From contig JAQBOM010000028.1 in NCBI GenBank assembly GCA_028288025.1, forward strand, positions 1 to 64,000: a DNA stretch of 64,000 nucleotides. The letters are read 5' to 3'. The DNA is from Mucilaginibacter sp. (GTDB lineage Bacteria; Bacteroidota; Bacteroidia; Sphingobacteriales; Sphingobacteriaceae). A program made the translations under genes and the position numbers. The notes beneath the pieces are model-generated. The model was not told the DNA's origin, made no database searches, and was given only the letters and a program-made list of their open reading frames with translations. Of the stretch, positions 8,985 through 16,673 are shown piece after piece. Numbering within the stretch: position 1 is the stretch's first letter; the number at the start of each line of letters is the position of its first letter.

Positions 8985-8992
8985 TACTTTTG
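8985..8992 (+). promoter_or_regulatory. Putative -7 promoter element TACTTTTG
   Basis: It matches the Bacteroidota -7 consensus TAnnTTTG and lies in TTACTTTTGTTCCA, a 14-mer repeated identically upstream of glmS at 41346-41359. Its position favours the TTG start at 9022 for the next gene over the ATG at 8947, which would lie upstream of the transcript. I see no clear -33 element at the expected spacing. Confidence 0.5.
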
Positions 8993-9021
8993 TTCCATCT
9001 TGCAAAAGAGCACCGGCTGAT

Positions 9022-9357
9022 TTGAAAAAGAATAAATATCATATCGTATGTTCGTGGATACTGCTGGCCTGTTTTATTGCGGGGCAGTATACGATATATG
9101 CGCATCAGCATAATATTGCTTCAAATATTTCTCCAAAATATAGTATTTCCAAAAACCTGCCGCAGACAACAGTCACAGACAAGTGCGCACTGTGCGATGC
9201 CATGCACCACAACGTTATGGTTAAAGGCGCCTCGGCTTATTTTGAGCGCATTGTAGTTACGGGGTACGTTTTTAAAAGCTTTGAATATAATTTCATAAGC
9301 TTATCCCTCATCCTCTCCGGCGGACGGGCGCCACCTGCTTCCGTTTACCAGGCGTAA
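9022..9357 (+). CDS. Small Cys/His-containing protein upstream of a TonB receptor (111 aa)
   Basis: The start is chosen at TTG 9022 because a -7 promoter element lies at 8985-8992, and because from here the protein has a normal Lys-rich start followed by a membrane/signal segment (CSWILLACFIAGQYTIYAH). An ATG at 8947 in the same frame is the alternative. After the span comes CALCDAMHHN, a Cys-x2-Cys-Asp-x2-His-His pattern that could bind metal. The next gene, 153 nt downstream, is a TonB-dependent receptor of ZnuD-like appearance. A linked metal-uptake role is inference. Confidence 0.6.
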   Translation: MKKNKYHIVCSWILLACFIAGQYTIYAHQHNIASNISPKYSISKNLPQTTVTDKCALCDAMHHNVMVKGASAYFERIVVTGYVFKSFEYNFISLSLILSGGRAPPASVYQA

Positions 9358-9510
9358 TTAAGACGTTAAACCGTCATTATTATTGAAACGATTGTTTATT
9401 ACCTGCGTCTTACTTATGAATAAAACTCTACAAAGAATTTTATAACGTAGTTGTTACCGGTGTCCCGGGTAACAGCTTATTTAAAGTAAATATCTTCATT
9501 ACAATTAATT

Positions 9511-12039
9511 ATGAGCATCAGGATACGATTATCTATACTTACGATAATTCTTTTCATTATATCAACCGCAGCTATAGCAGCAACAACACTCCCGCCCGGC
9601 GAGGGGGTTATCGGTACCTTAACAGGTACTGTGACAGACAAAGCCGATGGCAAACCCATTATTGGTGCAACAGTACATGTGCCAGACATAAAAACCGGGG
9701 CTGTCACCGACGTGAACGGCCATTATATTTTAAATAATTTACCAAGAGGGGTTTATCTTGTACAGGTAAGCTATTTGGGCTATGGCACATATAATCAGCG
9801 GGTTGATTTTACAAAAACAACGGTGCTGGATGTTCAAATGACGGCCTCGTCAATTGAAGCCGGCGAGGTTGTGATTACAGGAGTAAGCAAGGCAACGGAG
9901 ATCAAAAGGGATCCTGTGCCTATGGCAGCGGTGAGCAAAACCTATATCGACCAGCGGTCGGCCGCGGGTAACGTGATAGATGTTATTGCCAATTTGCCGG
10001 GCATAAGCGCGGTAACTACAGGGCCAAACGTTTCAAAGCCGTTTATACATGGCCTGGGCTATAACCGGGTAGTAACTTTGCAGGATGGTATAAGACAGGA
10101 AGGCCAGCAATGGGGTGACGAACACGGCATCGAGATTGACCAAAATTCTATCGATCGTATAGAAATTATTAAAGGCCCGGCGAGCTTAACGTACGGGTCG
10201 GATGCTATTGGCGGGGTGGTGAACCTGCTTTCGCCGCCGCCTGTTCCGGAAGGAACTATTTTGGGCTCGCTAACAAGCAGCTACGGCACAAATAACGGCC
10301 TGTTGAATGAATCGTTCAGGCTGCAAGGCAACCAAAACGGGTTGGTATGGGGCATGATCATATCAGAAAAAGCCGCGAAAGATTACCAAAACCAGCACGA
10401 CGGTCGGGTGTACGGCACCAATTTCCTGGAGAAAGATGCACGGGTCATGATCGGTTTAAATAAGAAATGGGGATACTCGTACCTGAATGCATCGGTATTC
10501 GACGACACCCAGGCTATCCCTGATGGCAGCCGCGATTCGCTTACCCGACAGTTTACGAGACAGATTACGGAAGACGATGCTTCTCGCCAGATTGTTCCGG
10601 CATCCATGCTCAATTCCTATTCCATCCCGACATTACACCAGCACGTGCAGCTTTATCGTATTTATGATAACAGCAACTTTGTGCTGGGAAGCGGCAACCT
10701 GATCGTTAACCTCGGCTACCAGTTTAGCCACAGGCGTGAATATACGCACCCATCGGAAGGTGATATACCCGGTTTGAACCTGCACCTGCAAACTTATACT
10801 TACGATTTTAAGTATAACTTTAACTGGGGAGATGATTTTGAAACCACTTTTGGCATTAACGGACAATACCAAAACAACACCATCGGCGGGGGTACCGTTT
10901 TCCCTATACCAGCTTATCACCAGTTTGATGCCGGACCGTTCTTTGTGATCAAAAAGACCTATGGTAAATTAGATCTGTCTGCTGGCGCACGGTACGACAC
11001 CCGTTCATTTAGCGGTCAGGCCGCCTATATTGATACGACAAATGTTAATTTCCCGTCGCTTTATACAGGGGCTAACCCCACCGGGGCACCTAATGTATAT
11101 TCCCAGTTCAATGCGTTAAACAAAACATTTTCAGGCTATTCCGGCAGCTTTGGCGCCACCTATAATTTCTCGAATGAGTTTTTGATAAAGGCAAACATAG
11201 CGCGTGGTTTCAGGGCACCGAGTATCGCTGAGCTTTCGGCCAACGGACCGGATCCTGGTTCGCAGATATATCACGTGGGCAATAGTAATTTTAATCCCGA
11301 ATTTAGCGTGCAGGAAGATGTGGGCGCGTTTCTTACGTTAAAGGACGTATCGGTAAGTGTTGAGGTATTTAACAATGATATCAACAACTATATTTATCAG
11401 CAACAGCTATTGAACCCCGATGGTACGCCTGCCCATAACTCTGTATATCCGTTGTACAACGAATTTTCGTACACACAAAGCCATGCACGTATAAACGGTG
11501 GCGAGCTGGGAATAGATATTCACCCGTTTGCCTGGCTGCACTTCGAGAACGCCGCTTCGCTTACATATGGCACCAACCTAGGCAATGGCGGTAAAGTTCC
11601 CGACAGCCTGAAATATTTGCCGTTTATACCGCCGCTGCATACCCACTCGGAACTGCGCGCCACGTTTAATAAAGGGTTCAGCAACTTCAGGAATGTTTAT
11701 GGATTTATCGGGTTCGACCACTATAATGCGCAGAACAGATTTTTCGCAGCATATGGCACCGAAACGTACACCGCAGGATATAATTTGCTAAGCGCAGGCT
11801 TCGGGGGCAACGTGGTGAACGCTGCCGGGAAAGTTATAATTAAGTTATTTGTTGAAGGCACTAACCTGGCCAATGTAAGCTACCAATCGAACATGAGCAG
11901 GCTTAAATATTTCGACAATCCGAATGTACCTGCCGGCGTTCAACCCGGTATTTTTAACATGGGCCGGAATATCAGCTTTAAAGCGGTGGTGCCATTTGAC
12001 CTGTCGCCGCACAAAAAGGAATTTTTAAAAGGAGACTGA
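9511..12039 (+). CDS. TonB-dependent outer-membrane receptor
   Basis: The 842-residue product has a signal peptide (residues about 1-24), a carboxypeptidase-regulatory-like domain (about 35-115: GTLTGTVTDKADGKPIIGA, then NLPRGVYLVQVSYLGYG), and a plug (about 125-245) with NLPGISAV, VVTLQDGIRQEGQQWGDEHG and IEIIKGPASLTYGSDAIGGVV. A 22-strand barrel ends near the C-terminus in FNMGRNISFKAVVPF. The WGDEHGIEID plug motif is what I associate with metal (ZnuD-like) receptors, so a metal or metallophore substrate is possible but unproven. It imports its ligand using TonB/ExbBD energy. The neighbouring small Cys/His protein supports the metal idea. Confidence 0.9.
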   Translation: MSIRIRLSILTIILFIISTAAIAATTLPPGEGVIGTLTGTVTDKADGKPIIGATVHVPDIKTGAVTDVNGHYILNNLPRGVYLVQVSYLGYGTYNQRVDFTKTTVLDVQMTASSIEAGEVVITGVSKATEIKRDPVPMAAVSKTYIDQRSAAGNVIDVIANLPGISAVTTGPNVSKPFIHGLGYNRVVTLQDGIRQEGQQWGDEHGIEIDQNSIDRIEIIKGPASLTYGSDAIGGVVNLLSPPPVPEGTILGSLTSSYGTNNGLLNESFRLQGNQNGLVWGMIISEKAAKDYQNQHDGRVYGTNFLEKDARVMIGLNKKWGYSYLNASVFDDTQAIPDGSRDSLTRQFTRQITEDDASRQIVPASMLNSYSIPTLHQHVQLYRIYDNSNFVLGSGNLIVNLGYQFSHRREYTHPSEGDIPGLNLHLQTYTYDFKYNFNWGDDFETTFGINGQYQNNTIGGGTVFPIPAYHQFDAGPFFVIKKTYGKLDLSAGARYDTRSFSGQAAYIDTTNVNFPSLYTGANPTGAPNVYSQFNALNKTFSGYSGSFGATYNFSNEFLIKANIARGFRAPSIAELSANGPDPGSQIYHVGNSNFNPEFSVQEDVGAFLTLKDVSVSVEVFNNDINNYIYQQQLLNPDGTPAHNSVYPLYNEFSYTQSHARINGGELGIDIHPFAWLHFENAASLTYGTNLGNGGKVPDSLKYLPFIPPLHTHSELRATFNKGFSNFRNVYGFIGFDHYNAQNRFFAAYGTETYTAGYNLLSAGFGGNVVNAAGKVIIKLFVEGTNLANVSYQSNMSRLKYFDNPNVPAGVQPGIFNMGRNISFKAVVPFDLSPHKKEFLKGD

Positions 12040-12042
12040 TAA

Positions 12043-13491
12043 TTACCGGCCGAAGCTGGTAACTACCTGCTCGACGGTAAGCTTTTCCTGTACGCCGGTT
12101 TCCATATTTTTTACGGTTAACAGGCCGGTTTGCATTTCCTGGCTGCCGATGATGATCGTGTAGGGAATATGGTTATTGTTGGCGTAGTCCAGCTGTTTTT
12201 TGAGTTTGGCGCCTGCCGGGTATAGCTCGGCATTAACATCCTGCCGGCGCAGCTGCTGCAAAATAGGGAAGGCGAATTGCTCGCCTTCCTTATCCATGCA
12301 GCAGATAAGCAGCCGTGTTGCCTGGTCGGCTGCGGCCGGAAAAATATTCAGCTCTTCCATTACATCATAAATGCGGTCGGCGCCAAAGGATATGCCAACG
12401 CCTGTAAGCCCTTTTAACCCGAACATCCCGGTAAGGTCGTCGTAACGCCCGCCGCCGCCGATGCTGCCCATGGAAACCTCGTTGGTTTTTACTTCGAATA
12501 TCGCGCCGGTATAATAGTTTAAGCCGCGCGCAAGGGTGATGTCCAGTTCGCAGCTTGCAGTTTGCAGTCTGCAGCTGGCCAGGTAGTTTAAAACTTCTTC
12601 TACCTCGTCGCATCCTTTCAAGCCGATTGGCGAATTGGCCAGCGCGGCGCGCAGCTTTTCGAGCTTTTCGGTATTTGACCCCTGCAGCAAAATTACGGGC
12701 TCAATTATCTTAATATCATTTTCTGTAAACCCTTTTCCAAGCAACTCGTTTATCACGCCATTCAAACCGATCTTATCCAGTTTATCAATGGCGACAGTCA
12801 TATCAACTATGTTATCGACTTTATCTATAAGTTCGGCTATTCCTGATAGTATTTTTCTATTATTTATTTTTATGGTGAAATCTTTTAACCCCAGCTTGGT
12901 TAAAGCTTCATCGTAAATAAGTATAAATTCGGCTTCGTTGATGAGCGAATCGGAACCTACCACGTCGGCATCGCACTGGTAAAATTCGCGGTAACGGCCT
13001 TTTTGCGGCCTGTCGGCGCGCCAAACCGGTTGCACCTGGAAGCGCTTGAAAGGAAAAGTAATTTCGTTTTGGTGCATCACCACGTACCGGGCGAAGGGGA
13101 CGGTGAGATCGTAGCGGAGGGCTTTTTCGGCTTCAATAAGATTTCTGATAGGTTCGTTTAAATCAATCTCAATTTCCGAATCACTAGATGAATTAGTTGC
13201 TTCTTCTTTCGCTTTCCATATGCGTTCAATTACCTCAGAAGTAAACTTACTAAGTTCATTTTGATCAATAAAGTTTCCGGAATTCAATATCTTAAATATC
13301 AGCTTATCGCCCTCATCACCATACTTACCGGTTAAAGTTGAAATGTTTTCCATCGCCGGCGTTTCGATCTGCCGGTAGCCATATTTGCGAAAAACGCCTT
13401 TTATTGTATCAAAAATAAAATTGCGGCGCACCATTTCGGTTGGTGAAAAATCGCGGGTGCCTTTTGGTACAGATGGTTTGATGGATGCCAT
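12043..13491 (-). CDS. hisS: Histidyl-tRNA synthetase
   Basis: This class II synthetase charges tRNA-His. The 482 residues show motif 1 region FRKYGYRQIETPAMEN, YDLTVPFARYVVMH, motif 2 RPQKGRYREFYQCD, the HisRS signatures ARGLNYYTGAIFEV and GGGGRYDDL, motif 3 GVGISFGADR, and a C-terminal anticodon-binding domain (about 385-482). Two oddities are visible. Residues about 76-120 form a charged insert before EKALRYDLTVP. Residues 305-314 (ASCRLQTASC) are encoded by four heptamers related to GCAGTTT at 12550-12577, the same kind of word found in intergenic repeats. The catalytic parts are intact. Confidence 0.97.
   Translation of the reverse strand: MASIKPSVPKGTRDFSPTEMVRRNFIFDTIKGVFRKYGYRQIETPAMENISTLTGKYGDEGDKLIFKILNSGNFIDQNELSKFTSEVIERIWKAKEEATNSSSDSEIEIDLNEPIRNLIEAEKALRYDLTVPFARYVVMHQNEITFPFKRFQVQPVWRADRPQKGRYREFYQCDADVVGSDSLINEAEFILIYDEALTKLGLKDFTIKINNRKILSGIAELIDKVDNIVDMTVAIDKLDKIGLNGVINELLGKGFTENDIKIIEPVILLQGSNTEKLEKLRAALANSPIGLKGCDEVEEVLNYLASCRLQTASCELDITLARGLNYYTGAIFEVKTNEVSMGSIGGGGRYDDLTGMFGLKGLTGVGISFGADRIYDVMEELNIFPAAADQATRLLICCMDKEGEQFAFPILQQLRRQDVNAELYPAGAKLKKQLDYANNNHIPYTIIIGSQEMQTGLLTVKNMETGVQEKLTVEQVVTSFGR
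12550..12577. repeat. GCAGYTT heptamer tract inside hisS
   Basis: There are four uninterrupted 7-nt units beginning GCAG (consensus GCAGYYT) on the plus strand, coding on the minus strand for HisRS residues 305-314. The word matches the intergenic repeat after glmS at 43221-43311. The reading frame is kept. Confidence 0.8.
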
Positions 13492-13662
13492 GGGCGCAAA
13501 TGTACAAAGTATAGTTCAAAAGGCTGTAAGAGTTGGAATCCCGAAGAGTTGAAGTGTCAATCGTTTGCGGTATCCCGGTTAAGCCGCTGTGCACCTGCAA
13601 TGCGTAAAAAAGAGCCTGGCTTTGCGTAAGCAAAAATTTGCTAATGAACATGCTATTTTCTA

Positions 13663-13693
13663 AACTTGAAGTTGCAATTTGCGACTTCAAGTT
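13663..13693. repeat. 14-bp inverted repeat upstream of the ORF6N gene
   Basis: AACTTGAAGT (13663-13672) pairs with ACTTCAAGTT (13684-13693), and the stem continues inward for 4 bp including one G-T. Its core GCAATTTGCGAC recurs in a second palindrome inside the gene at 13929-13955. Confidence 0.7.
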
Positions 13694-13730
13694 ATAACTA
13701 CAACTAATAATTATAAAAAACAGCCCTGTT

Positions 13731-14259
13731 ATGCCGAAGAAATTAATCATACCTGATGAAATTATAATGAATAAGATATTTTATCAGGAATCAAAAAGTG
13801 ATGCTTGATAGTGATTTGGCAGAATTGTATGGTGTTGAAACAAGAAGATTGAATGAGCAAGTCGCAAGGAATATTGATAGGTTTCCCGACGACTTTATGT
13901 TTAGGGTAGACGATAAGGAATTTGAAAGTTTGATGTCGCAATTTGCGACATCAAAACGTGGAGGCAGAAGAAAACTGCCATATGTTTTTACGGAGCATGG
14001 TGTATTAATGCTTTCAAGCGTATTAAACAGCAAACAAGCTATCCAGGTCAATATACAAGTGATGCGGATATTTACACGCATCCGCCAAATGTTTATAGAT
14101 AATACCGAGTTACGCCTCGAAATAGAAAAGATAAAAACTAAACTGGACAATCAGGACAAAAATATGGAAGTTGTTTTCCGATATCTGGACGAGCTATTAG
14201 AGAAAAAAGCAGAACCGAAACCACGAAAAAGAATAGGCTATAAATCGGATGATCTTTAA
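13731..14259 (+). pseudogene. ORF6N-domain protein, frameshifted near its N-terminus
   Basis: ORF6N domains are DNA-binding modules of phage-like origin that also occur as single chromosomal genes. The main frame from 13801 (MLDSDLAELYGVETRRLNEQ, then FPDDFMF, FTEHGVLMLSSVLNS and a coiled-coil tail) lacks the usual N-terminus. That N-terminus is present upstream in another frame: MPKKLIIPDEIIMNKIFY from 13731. Switching frame at 13784-13786 restores IFY-RNQKVMLDSDLAELYG, which fits the family with one residue (Ile) missing, as if two bases were lost. Either the gene is damaged, it starts internally at GTG 13798/ATG 13801, or this is a sequencing error. Confidence 0.75.
13929..13955. repeat. 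Perfect 27-nt palindrome inside the ORF6N gene
   Basis: TTTGATGTCGCAA, one central T, then its exact reverse complement. It encodes the SQFATSK part of the protein and shares the core GCAATTTGCGAC with the upstream hairpin at 13663-13693. Confidence 0.8.
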
Positions 14260-14296
14260 TAGTTAAAAGCATAATCAGAAATACTAAATTTGAGTT

Positions 14297-14806
14297 ATGA
14301 GCATAGTGGCCCAAACACCCCGCATAATTATCCGCGAGTTTTTACCGGAGGAGGAAGATATTTATTTGAACCACTTCAATGATGAACTGGTTACACAATA
14401 CCTGCCGGTACGCAGCCGCGATGAGCGCATTAATTTTTTTCGCAAAGCACTGGAACAATATGCCGTCAATAAAAAACTAGGCACCTGGGGTATATTTAAC
14501 AAGGTCGGTGGCGAATTTATAGGAAGCTGCTTGCTGCGCCCTTTTAATACCGAGCCGGGAATAGTCGAAGTTGGATACAGCATGGAAAGAAAATATTGGG
14601 GTATGGGCATCGGCACTGAAATGGCTACAGCAATGGTGGCGCACGGGTTTACTGACGAAAACACTTCCGAAATTGTGGCGGTTACCATCCTGGAGAACAT
14701 CGGCTCGCAGCGGGTGCTTGAAAAGGCCGGCCTGAAGCGTATGGACAACCTGATGAGAGACGGGATAGAGTTGGCTTATTTCAAAATTCTGCCCGGCAAA
14801 TCTTAA
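14297..14806 (+). CDS. GNAT-family N-acetyltransferase (RimJ/RimL type)
   Basis: This 169-residue single-domain acetyltransferase transfers an acetyl group from acetyl-CoA to an amine. It begins TPRIIIREFLPEEEDIYLNHF and contains the acetyl-CoA loop region VEVGYSMERKYWGMGIGTEM (motif A) and SQRVLEKAGLKRM (motif B), as in the Acetyltransf_3 group. The substrate cannot be told from sequence. Its start is 37 nt after the ORF6N gene on the same strand. The end is convergent with the phosphatase gene, with a 6-nt gap. Confidence 0.88.
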   Translation: MSIVAQTPRIIIREFLPEEEDIYLNHFNDELVTQYLPVRSRDERINFFRKALEQYAVNKKLGTWGIFNKVGGEFIGSCLLRPFNTEPGIVEVGYSMERKYWGMGIGTEMATAMVAHGFTDENTSEIVAVTILENIGSQRVLEKAGLKRMDNLMRDGIELAYFKILPGKS

Positions 14807-14812
14807 GCCTTG

Positions 14813-15220
14813 CTACTTATTGTGTTGTTTGATGATCTCCCGGCAGCCTTGTTCGATCAATTGAAACACCGGCTCAAACTTGGCGTCATCGTAATATGGG
14901 TCGGGTACGATCTTGTCGCCTAATAAGAGCTTTACTTTTTTAACATCTTCCTCATTGCGCGCCTTTGCAAGTATGTCGCTCAGGTTGCTTTTATCCATTA
15001 CCAGGATGAGGTCGAACTCATCGAAATCGCTTACTTTAAAAATCCTGCAAATCTGCCGGCTGATGTCAATACCATGGCTCATAGCTGTGCGGGTGGACCG
15101 CCGGTCGGGGCCCTCGCCGACATGCCAGTCGAGGCCTTGTTCATCAGCCAGGTGCTGCATAATGCCTTCCGCCAGCGGCGAACGGCAAATATTGCCCAGG
15201 CAAACCATGAGGAGTTTCAT
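14813..15220 (-). CDS. Low-molecular-weight protein-tyrosine phosphatase with an internal deletion
   Basis: The P-loop CLGNICRS (Cys7, Arg13) and the general-acid loop DPYYDD (Asp107) identify the family, which dephosphorylates tyrosine, for example on capsule kinases. The 135 residues are shorter than the usual 150-160. Where relatives have a stretch containing the conserved DSAGT motif followed by W-H-x-GE, this protein goes straight from LDW to HVGE (residues 30-36), so about ten residues are absent with the frame kept. The active site loops remain. It may be inactive, altered, or a natural variant. Confidence 0.88.
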   Translation of the reverse strand: MKLLMVCLGNICRSPLAEGIMQHLADEQGLDWHVGEGPDRRSTRTAMSHGIDISRQICRIFKVSDFDEFDLILVMDKSNLSDILAKARNEEDVKKVKLLLGDKIVPDPYYDDAKFEPVFQLIEQGCREIIKQHNK

Positions 15221-15227
15221 TTAGGTT

Positions 15228-15329
15228 GGTTGATTGAGTGAGTTGTTGATTGGGTTGATTAAGTTTTAGGAATAGTTGACAGAATTTCATAACTCAATCG
15301 ACTATTCACTCAATCAACATAATCAACTA
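15228..15329. repeat. TTGATTG-word hairpin, copy 2
   Basis: Left arm 15228-15265 (TTGATTGAGTGAGTTG and related words) and right arm 15291-15329 (CACTCAATCAACATAATCAA) are complementary over much of their length. It fills the gap between the phosphatase and the nuclease gene. Confidence 0.7.
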
Positions 15330-16117
15330 AATAACTGATTTAATATCCCCGCTAGCCTTACGCCGGCTTTGAGCAGGCGCTGGTTTACGATATCGATATG
15401 TGTGAAATTATATTTGTAGTTCAGCGTATCGCCGGGCTTTATTTCGGTATAAAGCTTTTCGGTGATCTGGTTCGACTCAAATATCCATTTGCTTACAGGC
15501 GCGGCCTGCCATTCGGCGCGCTCCGCGGCGGTAGTATGGTTAATGGCCGAAGCGTATTCGGTATAGCTTAATTGCTGAAATTCTATCAACTGTGAATCCC
15601 AAACGGAGTGCAGGTTGGTTGGGTTGTTAAACCAATTCAGTTTAAAATCGTTGCCGCCTTTGTCGTCCGCGTGGGCGGCGTGCATGGGCTGGTGCACGTC
15701 CTCAACAAGATGGATCAGCATGTGCAGGTATAGCAGCCTGTTTTCTTTGCTGATATCTTTCTTTTTTAACTCATTTATCAGGAATTGCAGCTTGGTATAA
15801 GCATCGACATTTTTATCGTGGCTTAAATAATCCATCATTTCGGGGTAGGTATACACCTTATCGAAATCAACGTAATGCCAGGGAGCTAAATAGCTGTAAT
15901 TAGCATCGGACCTGATGAAATCGGCCCAGTTGCCGGCAAGCGCCAGCGATTCGTTGCCCAATATTTGCGCTATCGCCAGGCGGGCTTTGGGGGTTAAATA
16001 CGTGCTGGCTATTTGCCCGCATATGCGGTGGCCCTGGGTGCCCCATGCCATGGATTGCAGCGGGAAATAAAAGATGGCGGCTAGTAAAGTGAGTTTCTTT
16101 AAAAAATTTGCTTTCAT
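15323..16117 (-). CDS. Secreted S1/P1-type nuclease
   Basis: This is a zinc-dependent single-strand nuclease/3'-nucleotidase. The 264 residues begin with a signal peptide ending at ..LQSMA, so the mature N-terminus is Trp-Gly (WGTQGHRICGQIA), which is the Zn-binding N-terminal Trp of this family. Further ligands are visible in LAGNWADFIRSD, APWHYVDF and LLYLHMLIHLVEDVHQPMHAAHADDKGGND (His/Asp). It precedes no obvious partner; the next genes on the strand are a lipoprotein and fumC. The product is probably periplasmic or extracellular, for nucleotide scavenging. Confidence 0.93.
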   Translation of the reverse strand: MKANFLKKLTLLAAIFYFPLQSMAWGTQGHRICGQIASTYLTPKARLAIAQILGNESLALAGNWADFIRSDANYSYLAPWHYVDFDKVYTYPEMMDYLSHDKNVDAYTKLQFLINELKKKDISKENRLLYLHMLIHLVEDVHQPMHAAHADDKGGNDFKLNWFNNPTNLHSVWDSQLIEFQQLSYTEYASAINHTTAAERAEWQAAPVSKWIFESNQITEKLYTEIKPGDTLNYKYNFTHIDIVNQRLLKAGVRLAGILNQLFS

Positions 16118-16118
16118 A

Positions 16119-16619
16119 CTATAATGGTTTTGGACGACAAGTAGTTCGTTTGATTAAATGAGCGTTTATGGGGATAACATCAGATGTGCCGGCAAACTGT
16201 ACGTTTGAATTATCTTTTTTGGTGACTTTGAAAAATTCCTCATAATCGCCCGAACGGAAACAACCCTTATCGTCTTTTATGGTCATATCGGCATTGCAAA
16301 ACTGGCCTTTTAGATGCAAGGTATCATGACTTTGCTCATACGTTCCGCGTACATATTCTGCCCAGTGGCCGGATCGCATACAGGTATCGGGCCCAGTATT
16401 TACTTTGCTGTACGATTTGATCGATACAAAAAACGAATCACAGCTAAATTTAAGATGATACAATGAATAAGTGAGCAACCTCTTTTGGCCCGGCACCGAA
16501 TCCTGCTGCCACTCGCCCTGCAGGAAGATTTCTCCCCGCGTCTGCACGTTTGGATTGAACCAGCAGGAAGCCAGGAACAAGGTGAAAGGTAAAAGGCGAA
16601 GGGCGAAAGGTTTTTGCAT
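16119..16619 (-). CDS. Hypothetical lipoprotein next to fumC (166 aa)
   Basis: A signal peptide with lipobox (LPFTLFLASC, Cys19) is followed by a small mostly beta domain with GEWQQDSVPGQKRLLTY, DSFFVSIKSYSKV and three further Cys. It sits 54 nt after fumC and 1 nt before the nuclease gene, so these may form one transcript. I recognise no function. The first 15 codons or so are encoded by a heptamer tract (16579-16610), so the signal peptide itself appears built from intergenic-type repeat. Confidence 0.75.
   Translation of the reverse strand: MQKPFALRLLPFTLFLASCWFNPNVQTRGEIFLQGEWQQDSVPGQKRLLTYSLYHLKFSCDSFFVSIKSYSKVNTGPDTCMRSGHWAEYVRGTYEQSHDTLHLKGQFCNADMTIKDDKGCFRSGDYEEFFKVTKKDNSNVQFAGTSDVIPINAHLIKRTTCRPKPL
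16579..16610. repeat. AAGGYGA heptamer tract inside a signal-peptide coding region
   Basis: There are four and a half phase-perfect 7-nt units (AAGGTGA, AAGGTAA and AAGGCGA-like) on the plus strand. On the minus strand they encode the hydrophobic RLLPFTLF part of the lipoprotein signal. Confidence 0.75.
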
Positions 16620-16673
16620 TTTTCTATATAAGCGTTTTAACCGGTCTCTTTTGGAGAGGAGTTGGGGTGAGGC

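Noticed and set aside
9456-9476. GTTACC...GGTAAC inverted repeat before the TonB receptor as a Fur/Zur operator
   Set aside because: Six-bp arms with a GC-rich loop do not match known Fur or Zur boxes and there is no second copy to compare.
13409-13750. 113-codon minus-strand frame upstream of hisS
   Set aside because: It overlaps the hisS N-terminus and both the hairpin and start of the ORF6N gene; no recognisable protein features.
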